This document shows, piece by piece, positions 25,520 to 34,288 of a DNA stretch of 64,000 bases. The notes under the pieces are model-generated. The model was given only the letters and a program-made list of their open reading frames with translations. It was not told the DNA's origin and did no database searches. The position numbers were made by a program, and so were the translations under genes. Position 1 is the stretch's first letter. Each line of letters opens with the position of its first letter. This DNA is from Planctomycetes bacterium ADurb.Bin069 (lineage in GTDB: Bacteria > Planctomycetota > UBA8108 > UBA8890 > UBA8898): assembly GCA_002070955.1 (NCBI GenBank), contig MWEK01000006.1, positions 1 to 64,000 on the forward strand, in the 5' to 3' direction.

Positions 25520-28195
25520 TCAAGGCCGCGCCGGCGGCGCGAGGACGCGCGCGAGTTTCGCGCGCTCCTCCTGCGTGAGGGCGCGCGGCGCCAGTTCGAG
25601 CGCCCGCGCGAGGGGATCGGCGGGCCAGAGGCGCGCCGTGCCATCGCCCGACGCGGTGAGAACGCGGCGTCCTTCGGGGCTGAAGACGGCGGCGCGGACC
25701 CAGTCCTCGTGGCCGGCGAAGACCGCGAGCAGATCCCCGCGAATCGCATCCCAAACCCGCGCGGTCTTGTCCTCGCCGGCGGTGAGGACGCGCGCGCCGT
25801 CGGGGTGGAAAACCGCCGAGAACACCCACCCCGTGTGCCCCTCGAGCACGGCGACGCATTCGCCCGTTGCGGCGTCCCAGACCCGGGCGGTCGCATCCTC
25901 GCCGGCCGTTAGGATCTGGTCGCCGTCGGGGCTGAATGCCGCCGAGAGGATGCCTGCCGTATGCCCGCGCAGCACGCGCCGCTCGAATCCCCCGGCCGCC
26001 TCCCACAGCCGCGCGGTCGCATCCGCCGAAGCGGTGAGGAGCGATCGGCCGTCGGGGCTGAACTTCGCCACCCGCACCGCGCCCTCGTGACCGCGCAGCA
26101 CCGCGACAGGCATGCCGTCGGCGTCCCACAGCCGCGCGGTCGCATCCGCCGACGCGGTGAGCACGTGGCGGCCGTTGGGGCTGAATTCGGCGTCGAAGAG
26201 CGCATCTTCATGGCCGCGGAGCGCCACGACCTCGCTGCCCGTGGCGGCATCCCAGATGCGCGCGGTTCCATCCCGTCCGGCGGTCACAATGCGCCGCCCC
26301 TCGCCGCTGAAGACCGCCGTGTGGAAACGGCTCTCGCGCCCCCCCAGCCCGCAGCGCACGGTTCCGTTGGCGAGGTTCCACACGCCCGCGGCGCCCTCGT
26401 CGGGGGCCGTGAGGGCGCTCAGGCCGTCGGGGCTGAAGGCGACGGCGCGAATGCCGCTCTGGTGCCCTGCGAGGCGGTGCAGCAGGCTTCCCCGCGCCGC
26501 GTCCCACAGGCGCGCATCGTTGTCGGCCGAGCCCGTGATGACGCGCCCGCCGTCCGGACTGAAGGCCGCGGCCCAGACGCCGTCCGTGTGGCCGCGCAGA
26601 ACGACGAGTTCCGCCCGCGGGAAGGCGTCCCAGATGCGCGCCGTCTTGTCGGCGGATGCCGTCACCGCGCGGGCGCCGTCGGGGCTGAAAGCGGCGGTGA
26701 GCAGACGCGCCTCGTGCCCTCGCAGCACGAGCGTCTCGGCGCCGTCGTCCGCGTTCCAGATGCGCGCCGTCTGGTCGGCGGATGCGGTCAGAATGCGGCG
26801 GCCATCGGGACTGAAGGCGGCGGCGCAGATCGCATCGCCGTGCCCCCGCAGGCAAGCGATCTGCGACCCCCGCGCGATGTTCCAGATGCGCGCCGTGCCG
26901 TCCAACCCGGCGGTGACGATGCGCCGGCTGTCGGGACTGAAAGCCGCGTGCCGGATGCCGCCCTCGTGCCCGCGCAGGACGGACAGCGCCGCCCCGTCGC
27001 CGGCGTTCCAAATGCGCGCGGTGCCGTCTTCGGACACGGTGGCCGCATACAAGCCGTTGGGGCTGAAAAGCCCGAAGCGGATCCAACCGTCGTGCCCGCG
27101 AAGCGTCGCGCGCGCCGCTCCCGCGGCTGCATCCCAGATGCGGGCCGTCATGTCATCCGACACGGTGATGACGCGGGCGCCGTCGGGACTGAACGCCGCG
27201 GACCAGACGGCTTCCTGATGCCCCGCGAGCCGGCGGAGCTCGACTCCGGACGCGGCGTCCCAGATGCGCGCGGTTCTGTCCAGGGCGGCGGTGAGGACGC
27301 GCGTCCCGTCCGGGCTGAAAACCGCCGAGACGATTCCGTCCTCGTGTCCGCGCATGGAGGCGAGGGGGGCGCCCCGGGTGCTGTCCCAGATGCATGCGGT
27401 GCCGTCGAACGCGGCGGTCAGCACGCGCGCGCCGTCGGGGCTGAACCGCGCCGACGCGATGCCGCGCTGGCGGCCTTCGATCCGCAGAACCTCGACGCCC
27501 TCGGCCGCATCCCAGATTCTGATCGTGTCGTCGAGGGATGCGGTCAGGACGCGGGTTCCGTCCGGACTGAAGGCGGCGGCGACGACGCCGTTTCCGTGTC
27601 CAGCGAGGACGCGTCGTTCTTGCGACTCCGCGAGCGCCGCCAGCAGCGCCGCGGATGTCTCCGGGGAGGTTTCGCGCACGGCGCCTTCGATTGCCAGGAG
27701 GAGCGCGGTTCCGGGATCGGAGGCCAGAAGGTTGGTGGCGGCTGCGGCGATCCGCGCGCCTTCGCCTCCGGCGGCGCGGCGGGACGGCGGGGTTGGAGCC
27801 GAAACCGGCGCCGAAACCGGCGCCGGAGCGGGCGGCCGTTTCTCGAGCGCGGCCTTCTTCTCCGCGAGCGCCCTTTCGGCGGTCATGCGGGCGGCGTGTT
27901 CCCTGTGGAACGACCGTCTGAGATCAAGCATCGCGAGGGCCAGCGCCGCGAGGATGAGAAGGCTCAGGGGCGGCAGAGCGCCGAACAGCAGCCACTTGAA
28001 AGCGGCGAAGCTGCGCGAGGGCCGCGCCGCGGGCCGAGAGGTATCCGCCCGGCCGGTGCGCGCCGGCCGCCGCGGCGGTTCGGGGGGCGGGGGTCTGGAC
28101 TCCGGTTGCGGCTGGCGGCGTCCGCGGCCGGGAGGCCGTTCCGCGCAGAAAAAATGCGCGGCGGTAGGTCTGCAGTTCACCCGCATAACACTCAT
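25520..28195 (-). CDS. membrane-anchored WD40 protein with 16 repeats
   Basis: This is an 891-residue protein. A Pro/Arg-rich cytoplasmic tail (1-60) is followed by one transmembrane segment (about 66-90, WLLFGALPPLSLLILAALAL), a Lys/Ala-rich coiled coil (about 95-125), a Pro/Ala linker and a short helical domain (AATNLLASDPGTALLLAIEG). Residues about 195-867 are 16 tandem WD40 repeats of about 42 residues, each with GH near the start and FSPDG...T-A-R-I-W-D near the end. It should form two beta-propellers. There is no kinase or STAND domain, unlike many planctomycete WD40 proteins. It is probably a scaffold for protein assembly. Confidence 0.85.
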   Translation of the reverse strand: MSVMRVNCRPTAAHFFCAERPPGRGRRQPQPESRPPPPEPPRRPARTGRADTSRPAARPSRSFAAFKWLLFGALPPLSLLILAALALAMLDLRRSFHREHAARMTAERALAEKKAALEKRPPAPAPVSAPVSAPTPPSRRAAGGEGARIAAAATNLLASDPGTALLLAIEGAVRETSPETSAALLAALAESQERRVLAGHGNGVVAAAFSPDGTRVLTASLDDTIRIWDAAEGVEVLRIEGRQRGIASARFSPDGARVLTAAFDGTACIWDSTRGAPLASMRGHEDGIVSAVFSPDGTRVLTAALDRTARIWDAASGVELRRLAGHQEAVWSAAFSPDGARVITVSDDMTARIWDAAAGAARATLRGHDGWIRFGLFSPNGLYAATVSEDGTARIWNAGDGAALSVLRGHEGGIRHAAFSPDSRRIVTAGLDGTARIWNIARGSQIACLRGHGDAICAAAFSPDGRRILTASADQTARIWNADDGAETLVLRGHEARLLTAAFSPDGARAVTASADKTARIWDAFPRAELVVLRGHTDGVWAAAFSPDGGRVITGSADNDARLWDAARGSLLHRLAGHQSGIRAVAFSPDGLSALTAPDEGAAGVWNLANGTVRCGLGGRESRFHTAVFSGEGRRIVTAGRDGTARIWDAATGSEVVALRGHEDALFDAEFSPNGRHVLTASADATARLWDADGMPVAVLRGHEGAVRVAKFSPDGRSLLTASADATARLWEAAGGFERRVLRGHTAGILSAAFSPDGDQILTAGEDATARVWDAATGECVAVLEGHTGWVFSAVFHPDGARVLTAGEDKTARVWDAIRGDLLAVFAGHEDWVRAAVFSPEGRRVLTASGDGTARLWPADPLARALELAPRALTQEERAKLARVLAPPARP
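25595..27613 (-). repeat. tandem array of about 126-base WD40 units
   Basis: Sixteen coding units of about 126 bases repeat in phase. The core around FSPDG and TARIWDA is nearly constant at DNA level (for example gcgcggtcgcatccgcc recurs), while the faces between vary. This suggests past unequal recombination or duplication. Confidence 0.7.
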
Positions 28196-28398
28196 AGTCG
28201 GACGTGGAGGGCCGGTTGCCTAGCCTGGCCGGAAACGGCCGCGAGGGAAGGCGGCGCGGGGTTGCCGCCCTCGAGGACCGCCGCCCGGCGGGGGAACGCC
28301 CTTCTTATCGGCCGTTGCCCCGGGGAAACGCCCCGTCCTCTCCGCAAGCCGAGGGCGCGCTGTGGAGCCGCGTCTGCCGCGCAAGGCCGGCGGCGCGT

Positions 28399-29640
28399 TC
28401 ATCCGAGGCGCAGGAAGAGCCAGTAGACGAAGGCGTTGATAATCGTCAGGGGGACGCCGATGCGGGCGAACTCCCGGAACGTGAGGGTGTGGGCCGAACG
28501 CTTCTCGGCGTTCTGGATGATGATGACGTTGCTGGCCGCGCCTAGTATGAAGAAGTTGCCGGCGATGGTGCTCCCGGCGGCGAGGGCGATGAAACCCTCG
28601 GGCGTCGCGCCGGTGTCCAGCAGCACCTTCTGGTACAGGGCGACGAGGGGCACGTTGGAGATGCACTGGCTGAGCCCGATGCTCGCGACGAGAATCATCT
28701 CGACCGACGTTAGGGGGGCGGGGACGCGGGCGAGCAGCGTCTGGAAGACGCCGGATTCCCACACGCTCGCCATGAGCACGAACATCGCGGCGAAGAAGAC
28801 CAGCGTGTGCCAATCGATGCGCGCGAGGATCCCCCGGCGCCGCGGGCTGGCGATGAGAATCGGGAGCGCGGAGGCGAGGGCGATGTAGGTCAGGCGGAAA
28901 TCGACGCGCACGCCGAGGAGCGCCAGCACGATCTTCAAGGCCGTCAGGGCGACCACCATCCGGAGGGAGAGCTTCGCCCAGCGGGCCAGGCCGCGGTCTC
29001 TGATCGGTTCGTGCGAATGCCGGAGGGGAACATCGTGGAACTCGGCGGGATAGCAGCGCTTGAGGAGCAGGTAGGCGATGAAGAGGTTCGCGATGGTCGG
29101 CACGAGAAGCCAGCGCGCGAAGAGGATGAACGGATTCTCGATGGCGCCGTTCAGGGCGATGAGGAGGTTCTGCGGGTTGCCGATGGGGCTCGCGGCGCTG
29201 CCGATGGTGATGGCGAAAGCGAGGGCTAGGAGCAGCATTTTCGGGCACATGCCGTGCTTGCGCGCCAGGAGCAGCACGACCGGCGTGCCGGCGATGGCCA
29301 GGGTGTCGTTCATGAGGAAGGCCGAGGCGGCCCCGGCTCCGAAGAGGACGCATAGAACCAGGCCGTCGATGCTGCGGGCGCGCTTGAAGTACTTGTAAGC
29401 CGCGTGCGCGAGGTACCCGCTCTCCTCGAGGGCCTGCCCGATGACGAACATCCCGAAGAGGAACAGCATGACGTCGATGTCGATGGCGCGCAGCGCCGCG
29501 CGCGGGGCGATCTGTCCCGTCGCGACGACGACCGCCGCGCCGCCCAGCATGATCTGCCAGATGGCGAGCCGCAGGTTCCCGATCTGCCTGACGGCGATCA
29601 GGAGGAAGACGATCGCCAGCGTGACGATGGGGATGTTCAT
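28399..29640 (-). CDS. SLC13/ArsB-superfamily anion or Na+ transporter
   Basis: This is a 413-residue integral membrane protein with about 10-12 hydrophobic segments. The ATG at 29640 (MNIPIVTLAIVFLLIAVRQI) is the first Met followed directly by a transmembrane helix. Family features are FLFGMFVIGQALEESGYLAH, ASAFLMNDTLAIAGTPVVLL (the NDT half-helix pair), GSAASPIGNPQNLLIA and SNVPLVALYQ with GSTIAGNFFILGAASN in the second half. The duplicated N-D/T and S-N-V-P motifs mark the ion-transporter superfamily (ArsB, SLC13, NhaD). Substrate cannot be assigned. It has no visible ribosome site and follows a terminator. Confidence 0.75.
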   Translation of the reverse strand: MNIPIVTLAIVFLLIAVRQIGNLRLAIWQIMLGGAAVVVATGQIAPRAALRAIDIDVMLFLFGMFVIGQALEESGYLAHAAYKYFKRARSIDGLVLCVLFGAGAASAFLMNDTLAIAGTPVVLLLARKHGMCPKMLLLALAFAITIGSAASPIGNPQNLLIALNGAIENPFILFARWLLVPTIANLFIAYLLLKRCYPAEFHDVPLRHSHEPIRDRGLARWAKLSLRMVVALTALKIVLALLGVRVDFRLTYIALASALPILIASPRRRGILARIDWHTLVFFAAMFVLMASVWESGVFQTLLARVPAPLTSVEMILVASIGLSQCISNVPLVALYQKVLLDTGATPEGFIALAAGSTIAGNFFILGAASNVIIIQNAEKRSAHTLTFREFARIGVPLTIINAFVYWLFLRLG

Positions 29641-29828
29641 GGGTGCGGGAGCCCGCGCGCCGGGGCGGCAACGGCGAAGAATGCGCGGCGAGCCAACGGT
29701 CCTCCTTCCGGCGACGCGCGGCGCGCCGGGCTGCGGCCGGCAATTGTAGCGGCGCGGCCGGCGGCGCCGCAAGACGGGCGGGCGGCGGCGCGGCGGCGCC
29801 CGCGCCGGGCGGGGGAACAATAAAACGG

Positions 29829-29859
29829 GGGGGCCGGCAACCATGGGTTGCCGGCCCCC
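29829..29859 (-). terminator. strong rho-independent terminator for the 29900 gene
   Basis: A perfect 14-bp stem (GGGGGCCGGCAACC / GGTTGCCGGCCCCC) with a three-base loop is followed on the minus strand by CCGTTTTATTG. It lies about 40 bases after the stop of the giant LamG gene. Confidence 0.85.
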
Positions 29860-29899
29860 ACAGCCTCAGCAGGAGGCCTGCGAGCGGCGCTGGACGCCT

Positions 29900-32800
29900 T
29901 TAATAGTCAGGGCACGACCGCCCGCAGGGCAGCGTCACGCCGGCCTGCGGATAGAGCCGGCAGCCCGCGCTCGCCGGCATGATCGTCGAGCCGTCGGGCC
30001 CCAGCATGTTGTTGCCCGTGAACAGGTACGAGAGCAGCCTGATCGCATCGGCGATATCCACCTTGTCGCTGTTGTTGACATCCATCTGCGCTTCGCAGCA
30101 GGGGTGCTTGCACGGATCCGTGTCCGGGCCGAACAGGTACCCGAGAATGCAGATCGCATCGGCGATGTCGATGGCCTTGCTGCAGTTGGCGTCGCCGATA
30201 TGCAGCAGCACGCCCACGGATACGATCGTCACCTCCCAACTCGCCTCGGCCGAACCCACCCTGTCGGTCACGCGCACCGTGACCGTGAAGGAGTTCGGGG
30301 CCGGCTCCGGCCACGCGTACTGAAGCTGGAAGGTGCGGGGCTGGATCTCCAGGATCGTGGCGCCCGCCGGCGAGAGAACCTCGACGGTCGCCTCGCCTGT
30401 CGCCGTGACCTTGAGGGTGCGAAGGTACGGGCTCGCGTCGGAATCGACGGAATCCGATTCGGGCGCGTCGACGAAGGCCGGCAGGACCTTCACGAAATCG
30501 GCGCCCGTCTGGAAGCTCGTGAGCACCGCGCTGGGAGTCAGCGCATAGTCGTAGATGCGGAACTCGTCGTAGCTGCCCGCGAACATCGTATCGGCAAACT
30601 GCGAGCGGCCGAGCCAGTTGTTGACATCGGGAATGTCCGCGAGGGCGATGTGAGGCGCGCCCTGGACGACAAAAACGCCGTTCACGAAGAGCCGCACGGC
30701 GCCGCCGTCTCCGTCCCAGGTCACGGCGAGGTGCTGCGGGGCTCCGGTGGGGAACGAGAGGCCGTCGAGAAAGCGCTCGTCGGCGGTGGGACCGTGCCGC
30801 CAGCCGACCCTGAACACGCCGGCGCCGCCCAGCGGCGTTGCGAAGGTGTAGGAGGAATCGAAGGCGCCGGTGGACCAGTTCTCCCCCTGGACGCTGGTCC
30901 CGAAGTCGAAGATGCGCTGCCAGTAAGAACCGGCCGGACCGTTCCAGGTGACCCAAGCCTCGAAGGTGGCCTGGTTGCCGAGAGCCGAGATGATGCCGTT
31001 GGGCAGATCGATGTAGGCGCCGGGCGGAGCCTTGAAGGGGTCCAGAGGGTCGGGGAACAGGCCGGCGCCGTTCGAGCTCTGGGAGCCGTTGTTGCCGAGG
31101 AGCGCCTGCCCGCCCGAGAAGGTCACATTGCCGTAGGCCGTGCCGTGGGCGCCGCCGACGGAATCATCCGCGTTTTCGGTGAAGCTGTAGCGATGGACCG
31201 GTCCCGCGGGAATTCCGGGCAGCGGCTTGACGACCGTGACCTCCCATGCCGCCGTCGCGGAGCTGTAATCATCCGTCAGAGCGAGCTCGACCGTGAAGTG
31301 GTCGGGTCCGGGCTCGGGGATCTCGTACTCCAGTAGGAACTGGAGCGCCGCCAGTTGCGTGATCGTCGCTCCTTCCGGCGCGAGGACCTCGATCGCCGCG
31401 GCGCCGAAGGCGCTTACGTCCAGCCGGCGCGCATAGACGCTGCCCGGGTAGGCCAAATCGCTTTCCGGGGCGTTCAGGAAGGCCGGCGGCAGGTACGGGA
31501 ACGAGGGGCGCTCCTGCAGGTAATTGTGCCGCAACTGGTAGTAGGAGAGGGGCTCGTCATGGATCCTGACCTTGCCGATGGTGAGGACGCCGCGCAGATG
31601 CGTGTCGCCGATGGCTCCGCCCTGCACCAACTGGCAAGCAAGCGTGATCTTGGAGGTCGCGATAATGTTCAGGACCCCCGGCCCGAGATACTCCGAATTC
31701 CAGAGTTCGCCGTCGGCGGTGACGAACTGCTCGAAGCCGTCGAACACGTAGGTCAGGTGGTGCCACTGCCTGGGCGCGGGGGCGCCGCCGGCGTCGTTCC
31801 AGCCCAGGTCGGGCCAGCCCCAGTGCCCCATGGCGCCGAAGCTCCCGTGGCGGCCGTAGTTGAAGCTCATGTTGTTGCCCTGGCTGCCGTAGCGGGCGCC
31901 CCACGCCAGAATGGTCTGCTCATCGGGGATCGATTCCGTGTAGACCCAAGCCTCGATGGTGCAGGTTGCATCCGGGCCGACGAGGCCGGCCGGCGCCGCC
32001 GCCTCGGGCTGCTGGTAGGAATCGATCGTCGGGGTGGAGTTGAAGCTCACGCCTTTGGCGCCGGCGATCTCGACCACCACCGGGTCGCCGACCTTGTTGA
32101 ACGCGCCCAGCGTGCCGTTATTGGTCCACGTCGCCCCGCCGGCCGTGGGATCCGCCGCATCGAGATCGACGAAGAGTTCCCCGCCGATGGCAAGCTCGCC
32201 CGGGGGCGGCAGTTTCTTGACCGCGACGGCCCAGGAGCCCACGGTGCTGCCCGCGACGTTCGTCGCCTCGATGCGGACGGCGAACATGGCGGGCGAGGCG
32301 TCGGGAACCTCGTAGGAGAAAAAGCCGTCTTCGGTGATCGTGCCGCCTTGCGGCGCGAGGACGGCGAGGGTCGGCTTGGGAATGCCGAGCACCGTGATCT
32401 TGCGGGTGTAGGGCCGATCGCCGCCCGACCAGGCGACATCGTTGCCCGGGAGGTCGACGAACTTCGGCGCCATGGGGAAATCGAGATACTCGGCGTCGTA
32501 GTTGGCGGCCACTTGCGCGGCGGTCAGGGCGCGGTCGTGAATGCGCATCCTGGCGATGGAAATGACGCCGCGCAGGTGCGTGTCGCCGATATCGGTGTTG
32601 TTGATCAGTTGGCAGGCGAGCGTGATCTTGGGGAGCGGCCACAGGTTGAGGGCCCCGGCGATGTTCTCGGAGTTCGTCTCCGCGCCGTCGGCGAAGACGC
32701 GCTGGTGCGTGCCGTCGAAGGTGTAAACCAGGTGATGCCACTGGCCGGGGACGGGCGCGCCGGCGGCGCCGGAGCGGTACCATCCCAAGTCCGTCCAGCC

Positions 32801-33811
32801 CCAGTGGCCGGCCGCGCCCCACACCGGGTGGGTGCCGTAGTTGAAACTCATGTTCGTGCCCTCCGGGCCGCCGCGGTGGCCCCAGGCGACGATGGTCTGT
32901 TCCTCGGGGAGCGCGCGCTCGGAGAACACCCAGGCCTCGACCGTCATGGTGGGATTCGTCCTGGTGAGCGTCGCCGGAGCGGACGGCTCGGATTGCTGGT
33001 AGGCGTCGGTCGTGTTCGTGGCGTTGAAGATCATGGCGCTGGCGCCCGAAACAGTTCCGAGCCTCGGGTCGCCGACCTTGACGAAGTCTCCGAGGGCGCC
33101 CGTGTTGACCCAGGTCGCCCCGAGGGCCGAGGGATTGCGCGCATCCAGATTGACGAGCAGCGCGCCCGCGGTGGCGATGCCGGGAGCGTACTGCGCGACT
33201 GAGACATCGTCCCAATACACGGCCGAGCCTTGGTTGTAATAATCGATGACGGCCAAGGCGACGTCCTTGCCCGCCTCGGCCCAATCGGCATCCTCGATCA
33301 GAGGTTCGTCGTTGTAGTACACGCTCTTCTTGTTGGCATCCAGGTCCACGATGACCGTGATCTCCGACCACGCGCCGGCGACGAGCGGCAGCGTGTGCGC
33401 GTCGTCGTAGTGGATCACGCCCGTGTCTTTCATGGTGAGCTGGAGAGCCCAAGCGGGATCAGCCCCGAACTGATTCAACATGACGAAGTAGGCCGGTCCC
33501 GCGTGGTCGGAGGGGATGAAGACCTTCGATCTGACCTCCCAGACGCCGGCCGTCCTGGGGACGACGGCGATCACATCCTTCTCGCCGACGAGCTTCAGGC
33601 TCTTCGCGCCCGTCGCCGCCTGCTCGGAGGAGATGACGCCGTCCTCTTCCGGAACCGCGCTCCACGTGCTCCAGATCCCCTTGCCCAGGAGACCGGTCCC
33701 GACATCGTACGCCTCGAAATCGTCGTAGTTCCCGCCGGCGGCGCAGATCGCGCTCACAAACGCGAGCGCGGCGATCACGGCGGCGCAACTCACGCCCTTT
33801 CGAACAGCCAT
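29900..33811 (-). CDS. giant exported LamG/concanavalin-like repeat protein with dockerin-type tail
   Basis: This is a 1303-residue protein. The ATG at 33811 follows AAGGAGGT. Residues 1-26 form a signal peptide. A first jellyroll (about 28-205) is followed by LamG-like domains near 220-420, 545-745 and 875-1080, each opening LDAxxPxxxGATWxNxGxLG or YSFTENADDSVGGAHG. Short beta-sandwich linkers (about 90 residues, with Pro-x-x-F-x-V-x-V) separate them. The dockerin-type doublet (GDANCSKAIDIADAICILGY and DVNNSDKVDIADAIRLLSYL) starts near 1205, and a Cys-rich ending follows. It probably binds glycans or attaches at the surface. It is paralogous to the 36764-40906 protein. Confidence 0.82.
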   Translation of the reverse strand: MAVRKGVSCAAVIAALAFVSAICAAGGNYDDFEAYDVGTGLLGKGIWSTWSAVPEEDGVISSEQAATGAKSLKLVGEKDVIAVVPRTAGVWEVRSKVFIPSDHAGPAYFVMLNQFGADPAWALQLTMKDTGVIHYDDAHTLPLVAGAWSEITVIVDLDANKKSVYYNDEPLIEDADWAEAGKDVALAVIDYYNQGSAVYWDDVSVAQYAPGIATAGALLVNLDARNPSALGATWVNTGALGDFVKVGDPRLGTVSGASAMIFNATNTTDAYQQSEPSAPATLTRTNPTMTVEAWVFSERALPEEQTIVAWGHRGGPEGTNMSFNYGTHPVWGAAGHWGWTDLGWYRSGAAGAPVPGQWHHLVYTFDGTHQRVFADGAETNSENIAGALNLWPLPKITLACQLINNTDIGDTHLRGVISIARMRIHDRALTAAQVAANYDAEYLDFPMAPKFVDLPGNDVAWSGGDRPYTRKITVLGIPKPTLAVLAPQGGTITEDGFFSYEVPDASPAMFAVRIEATNVAGSTVGSWAVAVKKLPPPGELAIGGELFVDLDAADPTAGGATWTNNGTLGAFNKVGDPVVVEIAGAKGVSFNSTPTIDSYQQPEAAAPAGLVGPDATCTIEAWVYTESIPDEQTILAWGARYGSQGNNMSFNYGRHGSFGAMGHWGWPDLGWNDAGGAPAPRQWHHLTYVFDGFEQFVTADGELWNSEYLGPGVLNIIATSKITLACQLVQGGAIGDTHLRGVLTIGKVRIHDEPLSYYQLRHNYLQERPSFPYLPPAFLNAPESDLAYPGSVYARRLDVSAFGAAAIEVLAPEGATITQLAALQFLLEYEIPEPGPDHFTVELALTDDYSSATAAWEVTVVKPLPGIPAGPVHRYSFTENADDSVGGAHGTAYGNVTFSGGQALLGNNGSQSSNGAGLFPDPLDPFKAPPGAYIDLPNGIISALGNQATFEAWVTWNGPAGSYWQRIFDFGTSVQGENWSTGAFDSSYTFATPLGGAGVFRVGWRHGPTADERFLDGLSFPTGAPQHLAVTWDGDGGAVRLFVNGVFVVQGAPHIALADIPDVNNWLGRSQFADTMFAGSYDEFRIYDYALTPSAVLTSFQTGADFVKVLPAFVDAPESDSVDSDASPYLRTLKVTATGEATVEVLSPAGATILEIQPRTFQLQYAWPEPAPNSFTVTVRVTDRVGSAEASWEVTIVSVGVLLHIGDANCSKAIDIADAICILGYLFGPDTDPCKHPCCEAQMDVNNSDKVDIADAIRLLSYLFTGNNMLGPDGSTIMPASAGCRLYPQAGVTLPCGRSCPDY

Positions 33812-34288
33812 TGCAACAACCTCCTTCTTTCAAGCGACCGCCGCCTGTTCGGAGGAGCGCTGGGCCAAAAAACAACCCGGCTTCCCGACCTCGAACAACA
33901 ACGGCCGCACCAAACTTACCTGTGCCCCGTGCCTTAATACTCATTATAGACCGGCCGGGATGCGGATCAACAAACAACCGCGGCAACCGTCCGCAGTTTT
34001 CTCCGATTTCCGGAGGCGGCGGCATTCCCACGGCGCCGGAGGCGAACGGCGCGGGCCTGACAGGCAACGCGCGCACGAGCTTGAAGCCGCCGTCGTCGGA
34101 CAGCGCCGAGCCTCAGCCCTTCGGGATGGCCGGGAAGCGGCGCAAGCGCGCCCTCGGTGGCCGCGATTTCACTTCGGCCTGGCGCGAGATCATGCGCGGC
34201 GCTCCGCAGACGCCTTGCGCGCGCGAGGACTCTCTTCAAGGCCGCCCGCCGCGAAGGTCCCTGAGCCGGGCCGTGCCGCCCTTGCGCT
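33812..34288. other. 477-base intergenic region
   Basis: It separates the GH51 gene stop from the start of the giant LamG gene, both on the minus strand. It holds the promoter at 33943-33970 and a leader of about 125 bases. The rest (about 33975-34288) is GC-rich with no convincing coding frame, RNA or terminator. Confidence 0.5.
33943..33970 (-). promoter_or_regulatory. sigma70-like promoter for the 29900 gene
   Basis: On the minus strand TTGATC, a 16-base spacer and a perfect TATAAT lie about 130 bases before the ATG at 33811. Confidence 0.6.

Noticed and set aside
25595..27613. Regular repeats that could be taken for a CRISPR array
   Set aside because: The period of about 126 bases is an open reading frame of WD40 units, without conserved 25-40 base repeats and unique spacers.
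29843..33202. Long plus-strand frames opposite the giant LamG gene
   Set aside because: They have shadow composition and no start signals, while the minus frame is fully explained.
34000..34280. A small minus-strand protein in the gap after the GH51 gene
   Set aside because: Arg/Ala-rich with no ribosome site, domain or hydrophobic segment.
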